Shown piece by piece: positions 53,906 through 61,940 of a stretch of DNA of 64,000 bases (the first letter of the stretch is position 1; each line of letters starts with the position of its first letter). The notes below the pieces were generated by a model. That model worked only from the letters and a program-made list of their open reading frames with translations. It made no database searches and was not told where the DNA came from. The translations under genes and the position numbers were made by a program. Origin of the DNA: Paenibacillus sp. FSL R5-0912 (GTDB lineage: Bacteria; Bacillota; Bacilli; Paenibacillales; Paenibacillaceae); NCBI RefSeq assembly GCF_000758605.1, contig NZ_CP009282.1, positions 5,332,001 to 5,396,000 of the forward strand, given 5' to 3'.

Positions 53906-54328
53906 ATGATTCAGTCTATTATACACATCGCTTTGGTTGTAAAAGATTACGATGAAGCAATAGATTTTTATACAAAAAAGCTGCGCTTCACATTGATTGA
54001 GGATACATATCAGCCAGAGCAAGATAAACGGTGGGTAGTGGTTGCACCCCCCGGCTCTTCCGGTACGACAATTTTACTTGCCAGAGCGTCGAAAACTGAA
54101 CAAGAACAGTTTATAGGCAATCAGACAGGCGGTCGTGTATTTCTATTTCTGAACACCGACGACTTTTGGAGAGATTATAAGGAAATGGTCTCTGAAGGCA
54201 TCGAATTTGTTAGAGAGCCCAAAGAACAATCCTACGGAATGGTTGCTGTGTTCAAGGACTTATATGGTAATTTGTGGGACTTGCTGCAGATGAATGAAGC
54301 TCACTCGATTTCCAAACGCGTTAGATGA
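53906..54328 (+). CDS. VOC-family (glyoxalase/dioxygenase-fold) protein
   Basis: This 140-residue protein has two beta-alpha-beta-beta-beta halves of the vicinal oxygen chelate fold: an N-terminal IIHIALVVKDYDEAIDFYTKKL and a C-terminal YGMVAVFKDLYGNLWDLLQM. Metal positions such as His7 and Glu are plausible. GGAGGGTG lies before the ATG. The function of such single-domain proteins varies (glyoxalase, fosfomycin- or bleomycin-binding, dioxygenase); no further assignment is possible. The 165-bp gap before it holds only an A/T-rich promoter-like region. Confidence 0.85.
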   Translation: MIQSIIHIALVVKDYDEAIDFYTKKLRFTLIEDTYQPEQDKRWVVVAPPGSSGTTILLARASKTEQEQFIGNQTGGRVFLFLNTDDFWRDYKEMVSEGIEFVREPKEQSYGMVAVFKDLYGNLWDLLQMNEAHSISKRVR

Positions 54329-54355
54329 GGTCATATGAGATGCATATAATCAAAT

Positions 54356-54397
54356 AAGGCTGCACCCTCACAATCACTTGAAGATGCAGCCCTTTTC
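54356..54397. terminator. Bidirectional terminator between VOC and DUF2264 genes
   Basis: AAGGCTGCA and TGCAGCCCTTTTC form a 7-9-bp stem with a long loop. The T-run serves the plus strand. It directly abuts the stop of the converging gene. Confidence 0.65.
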
Positions 54398-56292
54398 TAT
54401 TGTATCGGGATAAAAATTTCTGCTTCGCCCGTAGTTTGAACCGTGATGCCATCCTCAGCAAAAGTAACCGTCAGCAAGGACTCGGGAGATTGCTCCAGAA
54501 TATTACTGACTCCGTTCGCCTGCCGATCTGAAGGATCCGCTGACGGATCACCGTAGACGGCCGAAGCCAGCCAGTGAATTCCGGGCTCAAGTGTAGCCGT
54601 CAATGTGGGCAGTACCGTCCGGGGACGAAGTACATTCGTGTTGGCATTGGGCCAGATCAGCTCTGCCTTCCCGTAACCCTTCAACCCCTTGATTCCGCTG
54701 GTTCCCCAAGCTGTAGACGCAACTGCACCAGATCGGCTAATCTGCTGCGCAAGCTCCGTTTCCTGGCCCAGGGCGAACCCGCCTTCTGCGGCGTCTAGTG
54801 CCCGGCCTGTCTCGATCCGGTGAATCCGGATATGCCACGGCAGTCCCGCTACAACCCAGGTTCTGACCTCCACATTGGCCCAAGGTTTCCAGACAGACCG
54901 CAGAACATTGTCCGTAATCTCAGATTCCACATTCCGGCGCCGCACGCGATACAGATTGTCCCCGCCTTCGCTAAGCGCAAGCATGGAATCGAATGCTCCC
55001 TGTGACAGTCCCCACTCGGAACGGGGCACGCTGAACCCGAAGCCTGTGGAATAGACGAATTTCTCGTATTTGGCCGAGGTATGGGTATGCTCATTCGTGT
55101 ACTGGTGGCCGCTGTTGAACGCCGCCACATGACCGGAGGCCGGCTCGCGGACTAGGACAAGATGTGCAGGCTTCTGAACCATAACTGCCGGGATTTCCGG
55201 CAGGGGAAGCTCCTCTTCGTTCCAGAACGGATGCTCTTCACCAAGTGCGAGCGGCAGGAAGGTCTTCAGGGCCCAGTAGGGTGAGCCGGGAGCATTATAA
55301 TTCTCCGCCATGACCAGATTCGGATACGTGTATCCGATGGTCAATACGCCTGCCGCATCAAAGATCGGCTGGCTGAACCACCAGCGCAGATTGCGCAGAA
55401 CAACGCCTTTCACCACACCGGCAGGGAAGCCTTCAACATCCGCATAAGCCAAGGCACTCCAGAACGCCGATTGGGCGAAGCGGTATGCCAGGCTGCGCCC
55501 GTAAGGAAGCGCGGAGCCGTCCGGGGCGAACCAGCCTAGGAAACCGGCGGCGAACAACCGGGCCCGTTCTTTGAACAATCGGGAACGCTCTGGATCCTCC
55601 TGCTCCATCAGCTTCGCATAGAGCAGCGAATAGTAATGGATCGCAAACGGCCCGTAATAATCGCAGTGCCCGTCAACACCGTCACTGTACCAGCCCTCGC
55701 CCAGGTAGAAAGCATCCATCCGCTGCAGATTGTTCTCCAGCTGCACCGCATCATACGGGCGGCCGATGGTGCGGAATCCAACATTAACAAGTACATTGAA
55801 GAACAGCCAGTTGCAGTCATAACAGGGATGGGAGTTAATCTGATTCAGCCAGTTGTACAGGTGATGCTGCTCCTGAGGAGCAAGCGGTGACCAGATCTGC
55901 TCCGGAACCGCTGCAAGCGCGAAGCCGAAGGCCGCCATCTCGACCAGACGCTGGTCGTAATCCCGTACATCTCCCCAATATTCTTCATGGGCAGGGTCGG
56001 TGCCATGCCGGATACCCTCCAGCACGATGTCCCGGATTTCGCTGCTTCCGCCTCCAGCGAGCAAGGGAACCAGCCCCCATAACACCCGGGAAAAACCTTC
56101 CATCCCGGCAGTTGCTGCCGGATAGCTCGCTCCGGTTCTGCCGATCTCAAGTCTTGCGCCGCCTTTGCTGTAGAGCGGACACAGCGGACCCGTAAGCTGT
56201 TCAAGTGCAGTCACCAGGTCCGCCCGCGTCTTCAGCGGATTGTCTGCAATCCGCGAGGATAATATTTCGGATGCTGCTTTGCCGTTAGTCAT
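54397..56292 (-). CDS. DUF2264 domain protein (long form)
   Basis: This 631-residue protein has an N-terminal alpha/alpha-barrel-like DUF2264 domain (about 15-370: GMEGFSRVLWGLVPLLAGGG, CYDCNWLFFNVLVNVGFRTI, GWYSDGVDGHCDYYGPFAIHYYS) and a C-terminal beta-rich domain (about 380-630, HQYTNEHTHTSAKYEKFVYS). It lacks a signal peptide. The ATG at 56292 is six bases after GGGAG. It follows the GH88 gene by 10 bp in the same operon. The domain resembles GH88/GH105-like barrels, so a role in breaking down uronic oligosaccharides is likely, but unproven. Confidence 0.85.
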   Translation of the reverse strand: MTNGKAASEILSSRIADNPLKTRADLVTALEQLTGPLCPLYSKGGARLEIGRTGASYPAATAGMEGFSRVLWGLVPLLAGGGSSEIRDIVLEGIRHGTDPAHEEYWGDVRDYDQRLVEMAAFGFALAAVPEQIWSPLAPQEQHHLYNWLNQINSHPCYDCNWLFFNVLVNVGFRTIGRPYDAVQLENNLQRMDAFYLGEGWYSDGVDGHCDYYGPFAIHYYSLLYAKLMEQEDPERSRLFKERARLFAAGFLGWFAPDGSALPYGRSLAYRFAQSAFWSALAYADVEGFPAGVVKGVVLRNLRWWFSQPIFDAAGVLTIGYTYPNLVMAENYNAPGSPYWALKTFLPLALGEEHPFWNEEELPLPEIPAVMVQKPAHLVLVREPASGHVAAFNSGHQYTNEHTHTSAKYEKFVYSTGFGFSVPRSEWGLSQGAFDSMLALSEGGDNLYRVRRRNVESEITDNVLRSVWKPWANVEVRTWVVAGLPWHIRIHRIETGRALDAAEGGFALGQETELAQQISRSGAVASTAWGTSGIKGLKGYGKAELIWPNANTNVLRPRTVLPTLTATLEPGIHWLASAVYGDPSADPSDRQANGVSNILEQSPESLLTVTFAEDGITVQTTGEAEIFIPIQ

Positions 56293-56302
56293 CATAATCT
56301 CC

Positions 56303-57439
56303 CTACTCCCAGTAGAACGGGCCGGCTTCTTTGATCCGTGCCAGCGCTTCGACATAGAAGAAATCACCGTAGATCAGCGGAACATCGATATTCCGGTTCT
56401 CCGGGTAGTTGCTTGTACCATGAAGCAGCAGCCCCTCTTCCTCCGAATTATCCCAGGTCCCATAATTCCGGTAGAGGGATTCCGTAATTCTTAGCGCGCC
56501 GTTCCGGTACACATGCGCCTCCGATTCATCCACCTGGCTTGCCAGCAGCAGCAAGCCGCTCGCCGCGCAGGAACCGGCGGAGCTGTCACGAATCTCTCCG
56601 ATCTCACCAGGAGCCCGGAAATCCCAATGCGGAACCTGATCCTCGGGGAGATGCGTCAGGAAGAAATGGGCAACCTGCTTGGATGCATCAAGGTAGCTCT
56701 GCTTGCCGGTATGATGATAGGCCAGCGACAACCCGTAAAGTGCCCAAGCCGCGCCGCGCGACCAGGCCGACTCCGGTGCGTAACCCTGACCGCCGCGCTT
56801 CTCTACCACTTCGCCTGTTTCCGGGTTGAAATTGACAATGTGATAGACAGAGCCGTCCGGCCGGATGAAATGTTCCAGCACCGTGTCCATATGGGCCTCG
56901 GCGATATGCCGGTAGCGCGGGTCTCCGGTTACTTCAGAAGCCCAGAAGAGCAGGCTGGTATTCATGCTGCAGTCGATAATAGCGACCCCGCTGTTGTCCT
57001 CTCCTTCTCTCCATGGATTCCACGCGCGGATATAGCGGCCTTTGAGGTTGAAGCGGGCAGCCAGATAGTTGGCAGCCTTAAGCGCCCGGACCCGTGATTC
57101 CTCGGTGCCCGTGAGCTTGTAGTTGGCTACACTGGTCAATAGCCACATGAACCCTAAGTCATGATCCAGCTTCCCATATCCATCCAGTACCTCGTCCAGC
57201 CGCTCCTCGCAGCGTTCGGCAATCTCCTTCAGGCTCTCGTCTCCGCTCCCGGCGTAGAGCTGCCAGAGCATGCCCGGCCAGAAGCCGGCGGTCCACCAGC
57301 TCGGTGTCTCCAGTACATACTTGCCGCCTTGGCTGGCATGGGGGAATTCCGCGCCGATTCTCAAGCTGTTTGCTCGCGTTTTCTCCAGTGCCTTGCTCCA
57401 AGCCTCATCTACCCATGCCTGCTGTATTGTTCCACTCAT
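56303..57439 (-). CDS. GH88 unsaturated glucuronyl hydrolase
   Basis: This 378-residue alpha/alpha-barrel enzyme cleaves unsaturated uronic acid from the non-reducing end of lyase-generated oligosaccharides. The two catalytic-type Asp residues are D94 (DHDLGFMWLL) and D156 (IIDCSMNTSLLFWAS). The ATG at 57439 is after GGCGGG; an upstream in-frame codon at 57520 lacks support. It is next to two DUF2264 genes and a heparinase II/III-type lyase, so lyase and hydrolase act in series: the lyase makes 4,5-unsaturated ends, GH88 removes them. Confidence 0.92.
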   Translation of the reverse strand: MSGTIQQAWVDEAWSKALEKTRANSLRIGAEFPHASQGGKYVLETPSWWTAGFWPGMLWQLYAGSGDESLKEIAERCEERLDEVLDGYGKLDHDLGFMWLLTSVANYKLTGTEESRVRALKAANYLAARFNLKGRYIRAWNPWREGEDNSGVAIIDCSMNTSLLFWASEVTGDPRYRHIAEAHMDTVLEHFIRPDGSVYHIVNFNPETGEVVEKRGGQGYAPESAWSRGAAWALYGLSLAYHHTGKQSYLDASKQVAHFFLTHLPEDQVPHWDFRAPGEIGEIRDSSAGSCAASGLLLLASQVDESEAHVYRNGALRITESLYRNYGTWDNSEEEGLLLHGTSNYPENRNIDVPLIYGDFFYVEALARIKEAGPFYWE

Positions 57440-57567
57440 CTGAATCCCGCCTTTGTTTGAATTGAATTGCATATCTATATAAGCTAAACGAAACACATCT
57501 GCCAAAGAATTAGCTTTCACCAGGGCAAATCAGGGGGCTTTCGGCGCTTTCCGATGGGGGCGCAGGA

Positions 57568-57659
57568 GCTCCGGCGGCGTGCGCCGCAGCTTTCCGGCGG
57601 CGTGCGCTGCTGCTTCCCGGCGGCGTACGCGGCAGCTTTCCGGCGCTGCTGTTGCCGCA
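57568..57659 (+). repeat. GC-rich 23-bp tandem repeat
   Basis: Four degenerate units are visible: GCTCCGGCGGCGTGCGCCGC (21 bp unit), GCTTTCCGGCGGCGTGCGCT (23 bp unit), GCTTCCCGGCGGCGTACGCG (23 bp unit), and a partial GCTTTCCGGCGCTG. It is far richer in GC than its surroundings and lies in the 413-bp gap between GH88 and the heparinase-type gene, where I see no gene. Not a CRISPR array: there are no unique spacers. Confidence 0.7.
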
Positions 57660-57689
57660 AAAATCACCCGGTTCCCCGCCCCATTGTAC

Positions 57690-57712
57690 AATCCTGCATA
57701 AAATACAACATT
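57690..57712 (-). repeat. Second copy of the dispersed TGTTGTATTT..TGCAGGATT module
   Basis: The minus strand reads AATGTTGTATTTTATGCAGG then ATT, identical to 26072-26094 except at two positions. It stands beside the GC-rich tandem repeat, just as the other copy stands beside the G-rich tract at 25.8 kb. Confidence 0.6.
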
Positions 57713-57852
57713 TTGACCTAGTCCGTCTGAACACCAGCGATGGACCGGCCGCTTTGTTGGAATCGTCTACTATGCGGGTTATATGCCCCACCAGAGAAGC
57801 GGTAACTGCGGCGGATGCGGGTACCTGGAATTCGGGCCGCCTGATTCAATCT

Positions 57853-59667
57853 TCACAGAAATTGAAAAGTGAATGCTAATGTGCCCTCCGCCCCGGGCTG
57901 TAGAACATGGAAGTCCAGACTATGCCACAGCGTCTCCTGGCCATAGTGATCCCGGTACACATGCGCGGTAATCTCCGGCCGGACTGCCTCCGGTTCATAA
58001 GTGACCTCAACACCGTGACCCGCCGCAGTGCCCGGCAGCAGTACGCTGCCCGGGTGAAGAAGCTTGGGTCTACGCGAGGTTACAAACCGCTCTGTCCAAC
58101 CCGCCGGAGCTCCCTCATACCGGTAGGTGTCTGTCAATTCCAGACGGGGCAGGTCCTCTTTATGCCAGACCAGCGAACGCACTAAGGACTGCAAGCCTGA
58201 CACCGGATAAGCCTGTGCCATCTCCAGTGTCAGCTCATCCTTCTCCGCCGCCGCAGATGCATGCAGCACTGCGGTGCTGAACTCCCGGCCTGCACCCTGG
58301 TACTGGCCGCCTACGATTGGCACCGAATGTCCCTGTGATCCATTGCAGTCATAGCTGTAGCGTCCGGCACCGAAATAATCAGCGGTATATTCTCCACTGC
58401 CCAGGTCAGAAGCGAAGATCTCTCCCCGGCCGCTTAGAATGAAGTGGCCCAGATCATTGTGATTGTGCGGCTCATCATTGTGGCCGGCTTTGGCTGCGAA
58501 CCCAAAGGAGCCTGCTGCCGGCACATGACGCGAGACAATCCATGCGGCATCCGGAAGATAATAACTGGCAGCCTCCCAGGCTTCGTTCTCCCGTCCCGCT
58601 CTGGTCCAGATCAGATTCCGCAGAGCCGGTGCGAAGCGGCTGCAATGATCTTCAGTGAACGGAGCGCGGAGCCCAGACGGGGGACGCAGGACATTCGTGC
58701 AGGCCTCAGCCAGATAATGGGACAAGCCCATATGCACACGTACCTGAGGCACCGAATCCGAGAAATTGGCGACATGACTTTCGTCAATGAAGCATTTTTG
58801 CTGGAAACGGGCAATCTGCGATACCTTCTCCTGCTTGAACCAGTCCAGCCTGCCTCCGGTTCTTGCCCGGAGCAGATCGCTATAATAAGTGAAATAGCCA
58901 AAACCATAATTCCAATAGCCCAGCCCTTCCAGACAAGCGCCGTCGTCCCCGAAGCCTTCCAGATAATAACTCATGCTGCTCTCTGTCTTCAGCAGAATAT
59001 CCGTCAGCATGGCCGGTTCCTTCACCAGCAGCAGCGCAGCTGCCCCGATGGAGCCCGCACAGACTGCCGCCCAGTTATGGCGTGATGTCTCCCAGAAATA
59101 TGGCCCCTGCTCAAGAAAAGGCCGGAAGATTCTGCGCTCTACCTCATGCCGTATCCGGGACTGGAGCAGCAGCGAAAGCCGGTCCCCCAGCAGCAATAAT
59201 ACTTCACTTAAAGTGAATCCCGTCTCGGAGGAGAACAGGTCAATATGCCGGCTGATCTCAGCAGCGTCAGGGTCTGCGGGAAGATGGGCCGGAAGACACC
59301 AGGTGTACTCATCGCAAATGACCCAGAGGATATCCTCCAGCTTCTCCAGAGCCCCCGTATTATCCGGCTCCAGCAGGCTTAGGAATGCATAGGTATTCAG
59401 TCTTCTTCTCCGTTCGAAATAGACCCGTTCATATTCCAGTCTCGAGCCTGTACGCGCAAAAATAGAAAATAACGTATACGTCAGCGCGGATATAGGCTGA
59501 CCGTCCAGCCTTTGCGCTTCTGCGCGAATCTCGCTAATGTCTGCCTGTAATCCTCCGGATGATATCGCCCTGGTCCAAAAAGCAGACGAATCGCCCTGCG
59601 GATAATATAAGCTCCAATCCGCCGGCTTCATGTCCTGCACAATTCCGGCAAGCTCCTGTCTGTTCAT
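57853..59667 (-). CDS. Heparinase II/III-family protein (polysaccharide lyase-like)
   Basis: This 604-residue protein has an N-terminal alpha/alpha toroid (about 1-330, RHNWAAVCAGSIGAAALL, GYWNYGFGYFTYYSDLLRAR) and the C-terminal heparinase II/III beta-sandwich (about 380-600, AKAGHNDEPHNHNDLGHFIL, GRGEIFASDLGSGEYTADYF). The N..HN..H cluster gives the metal and catalytic His/Tyr sites of this family. No signal peptide is present, so it is probably cytoplasmic. AAGGAGGAG precedes the ATG. It supplies unsaturated uronic ends to the GH88 enzyme. Related PL families act on uronate-containing polysaccharides; the exact polymer is unknown. Confidence 0.88.
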   Translation of the reverse strand: MNRQELAGIVQDMKPADWSLYYPQGDSSAFWTRAISSGGLQADISEIRAEAQRLDGQPISALTYTLFSIFARTGSRLEYERVYFERRRRLNTYAFLSLLEPDNTGALEKLEDILWVICDEYTWCLPAHLPADPDAAEISRHIDLFSSETGFTLSEVLLLLGDRLSLLLQSRIRHEVERRIFRPFLEQGPYFWETSRHNWAAVCAGSIGAAALLLVKEPAMLTDILLKTESSMSYYLEGFGDDGACLEGLGYWNYGFGYFTYYSDLLRARTGGRLDWFKQEKVSQIARFQQKCFIDESHVANFSDSVPQVRVHMGLSHYLAEACTNVLRPPSGLRAPFTEDHCSRFAPALRNLIWTRAGRENEAWEAASYYLPDAAWIVSRHVPAAGSFGFAAKAGHNDEPHNHNDLGHFILSGRGEIFASDLGSGEYTADYFGAGRYSYDCNGSQGHSVPIVGGQYQGAGREFSTAVLHASAAAEKDELTLEMAQAYPVSGLQSLVRSLVWHKEDLPRLELTDTYRYEGAPAGWTERFVTSRRPKLLHPGSVLLPGTAAGHGVEVTYEPEAVRPEITAHVYRDHYGQETLWHSLDFHVLQPGAEGTLAFTFQFL

Positions 59668-59753
59668 GCCCGTTATCTCCTCCTTATGGGTGCACCTTCT
59701 GATCAGAGCCGCACCTCATTCTCGCTAAAGCACCTAAAGCGGGTGAATATCCA

Positions 59754-60896
59754 TTATTCCAGCGCATGATCCCGCATGACATTCTCACCGTCTGCTATTC
59801 TCAGCGCAGTCCATTTCAGCGCTTCACCCGACCAGAAGGGATCTGCCGGAAGCAGCCCCAGCGGAAGGAATACAGCAGCGCATAAATAGAGGCTGCCTGT
59901 ATTGATGTAGCTCTCCGCAAGCTCCGGCTGATAGCCGTAGATCCCCGGCCGCAGCCAGCCGTTCTCATTCAGTGTACCCGGAGCATTCATGATCCGCTCT
60001 ATCACGGCGGTCAAAGCACTGCGCACCTGTGCCGGAGGCAGTGCCTCCTCCAGGAAATGCTGCAGCGCCGCCTGCGACAGCAGCTGAAAGGCGCCGAAGC
60101 GATACACGATCGAGCGCCCGAGGAACGGATAGGTGCCGTCCGGGGCAATGCTGCGTTCAAGCACGGAGGCATATCTCTGCGCCCGTTCCATAATCACCGG
60201 CTGAAGTGCAGCATATTGCGCCGATTCCTGTTCAAAGACAGCCACGACATCAACCAGCATCGGCTGAATCACGAAGCTGTTGTAATAATCCCAGTGAAAA
60301 TCCTTGCCGTCCCCGTAAACCCCATCACCCTTGTACCAGTCCATGAACATATGAACCGCATAACCGACACGCATCCGGTCATAGTCGGCATCACCCAATA
60401 TATACAAAGCCGCTTCCACCATTGCACTGAACAGCAGCCAGTTGCTGCCGCTTGGAGCAGTCCGGCGCGTCTGCTTCAGCGCCAGTATCAGATTGCCTTT
60501 GACACGCTCATCCAGCCGGCCTGTAATCGCTTTCGGTGCGCGCACCAATGCATGGGCCAGGAAGGCCGCATCGACCAGCGGCTGGCCTTCGGTCCTGAAC
60601 TCCATATAGTCAGGCGACTGCGGATCTACAGCCGCATCGAGGGCTTCCAGCATCAGCGCGGTATAACGGGCTCTAAGCTGTTCTTCTTCTCCCTCCAGGC
60701 CCTCAAGCTCCAGCCATGGGGCCATCCCGCAGGCCAGTCTCGCAAAGGCTTCCAGATGGGCAAACTGGCTCCGGTCACTGTGAAACTCCGTAGGCAGCTG
60801 TTCTTTCAGCTGCCGCTTGGCCAAAGCCTCCAGCACAGGCCCTCCGATCAGCAGCATCGTGTCCAGCCAGTATTTTCGCTGTTCCTTACCCTTCAT
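59754..60896 (-). CDS. DUF2264 domain protein (short form)
   Basis: This 380-residue protein consists of the DUF2264 barrel alone, without the C-terminal domain of the longer paralogue at 54397. Shared segments are FARLACGMAPWLELEG, SGSNWLLFSAMVEAALYILG and YKGDGVYGDGKDFHWDYYNS, which include the Asp/His-rich site. AAAGGGTGG precedes the ATG. It is the first gene of the four-gene operon, divergent from an AraC regulator. Probably another glycosidase-like uronic-acid enzyme. Confidence 0.88.
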   Translation of the reverse strand: MKGKEQRKYWLDTMLLIGGPVLEALAKRQLKEQLPTEFHSDRSQFAHLEAFARLACGMAPWLELEGLEGEEEQLRARYTALMLEALDAAVDPQSPDYMEFRTEGQPLVDAAFLAHALVRAPKAITGRLDERVKGNLILALKQTRRTAPSGSNWLLFSAMVEAALYILGDADYDRMRVGYAVHMFMDWYKGDGVYGDGKDFHWDYYNSFVIQPMLVDVVAVFEQESAQYAALQPVIMERAQRYASVLERSIAPDGTYPFLGRSIVYRFGAFQLLSQAALQHFLEEALPPAQVRSALTAVIERIMNAPGTLNENGWLRPGIYGYQPELAESYINTGSLYLCAAVFLPLGLLPADPFWSGEALKWTALRIADGENVMRDHALE

Positions 60897-60959
60897 TCAC
60901 AATTCCACCCTTTCAGGTATTCTTCTTCTCTAGTGTAGTGTGGTATTATTGCAATGTCT

Positions 60960-60999
60960 TTGCGAATAATGATGTTTTATTGCGTTTGTTGCGATTAAT
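60960..60999 (+). promoter_or_regulatory. TTGCGAATAAT / TTGCGATTAAT direct repeats in the divergent AraC promoter region
   Basis: Near-identical 11-bp sites occur at 60960-60970 and 60989-60999, with a further TTGCG at 60980. They lie between the divergent AraC and DUF2264 genes. Repeated same-direction half-sites suit an AraC-type protein; binding is not demonstrated. Confidence 0.4.
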
Positions 61000-61017
61000 C
61001 TGAAAGGGGCAATGACT

Positions 61018-61848
61018 ATGAAGCATGCCCGGTATCATCAAACATTCAACGGCGATATTCTGGCCGGAATCGGCAATTCCCCGATCTCCCCGACCAGGGA
61101 CTTCCATATCCATGACCACTATGAAATCTTCCTGTTTCTCGGCGGCAGTGTGAACGGATTCGTCGACCAATACAGCTATCCGTTGCAGCGGGGCAATGTT
61201 CTCTTGTTCAACAATCACGAGATTCATAAGATCATCAATCTATCCCCAGAGCCTTATGAACGGCTCACGATTCATTTCAAAGCTCCGCTGATCTATCCCT
61301 TCTGCACGGCAACGACCAATCTGCTCGCCTGTTTCCAGAACCGTCAGCCCGGAGAGAATAATCTGGCACAGATGGAGGAACCGCTGCTAACCGAATATAT
61401 GACACTAGCTTCACTTCTTATTGCGGCACTGGAGAGTGAGCAATACGGCAGCGAGGTGCTGGCTCTGACTTACCTGATTCAGATTCTGGTAATCGTTAAT
61501 GAGCTATACAGCCGGACCCGCTCTGCCGTACCCAGCATTATTTCCTCACATATTCAATCGGCCATGAGCTACATCGACAACCACCTGCATCTGAATCTGT
61601 CCCTGGAGCATATAGCCGGAGAACTGAACGTCAATAAATATTATCTGAGCCACTTGTTCAAGCAGCAGACCGGAGGAACCATCTACCGTTACGTCCTGCT
61701 CAAAAAGATAGCGTTATCCAAGCAGCTGCTGGCTGCCGGAAACTCCGTATCTGATACCTGCTACCTGTCCGGCTTCAATGACTACGCCAACTTTATCCGC
61801 ACCTTCAAGAACATCACGGGCACCCCGCCCGGCAAATACAGCCAATAG
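61018..61848 (+). CDS. AraC-family regulator with cupin domain
   Basis: This 276-residue protein has the N-terminal cupin (FHIHDHYEIFLFLGGSVNGF, then LLFNNHEIHKI) for ligand sensing and the C-terminal AraC pair (about 180-275, ELNVNKYYLSHLFKQQTGGTIYRYV, GFNDYANFIRTFKNITGTPPGKY). The ATG at 61018 is eight bases after AAAGGGG; an ATG six bases earlier is too close. It is divergent from the GH88/heparinase-like operon and is its probable activator. Confidence 0.9.
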   Translation: MKHARYHQTFNGDILAGIGNSPISPTRDFHIHDHYEIFLFLGGSVNGFVDQYSYPLQRGNVLLFNNHEIHKIINLSPEPYERLTIHFKAPLIYPFCTATTNLLACFQNRQPGENNLAQMEEPLLTEYMTLASLLIAALESEQYGSEVLALTYLIQILVIVNELYSRTRSAVPSIISSHIQSAMSYIDNHLHLNLSLEHIAGELNVNKYYLSHLFKQQTGGTIYRYVLLKKIALSKQLLAAGNSVSDTCYLSGFNDYANFIRTFKNITGTPPGKYSQ

Positions 61849-61884
61849 CAAAGGTACCGTTCTTTTAGAGAATCAGTACCTTTG
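61849..61884. terminator. Inverted repeat between convergent AraC and YesN genes
   Basis: CAAAGGTAC and GTACCTTTG form a 9-bp stem with an 18-nt loop right after the AraC stop. There is no long T-run, so termination is uncertain. Confidence 0.5.
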
Positions 61885-61940
61885 GGGTTTGGAACATATT
61901 CTTATCAAAATCACCGACCCATCAGGACAGCCACGCCCTC

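Noticed and set aside
57568..57659. GC-rich tandem repeat considered as a CRISPR array
   Set aside because: Units are directly contiguous and degenerate with no unique spacers, and no cas genes are present.
57652..57879. A 75-codon plus-strand frame before the heparinase-like gene
   Set aside because: There is no ribosome site, it runs through repeat sequence and into the end of the opposing gene, and no family is recognised.
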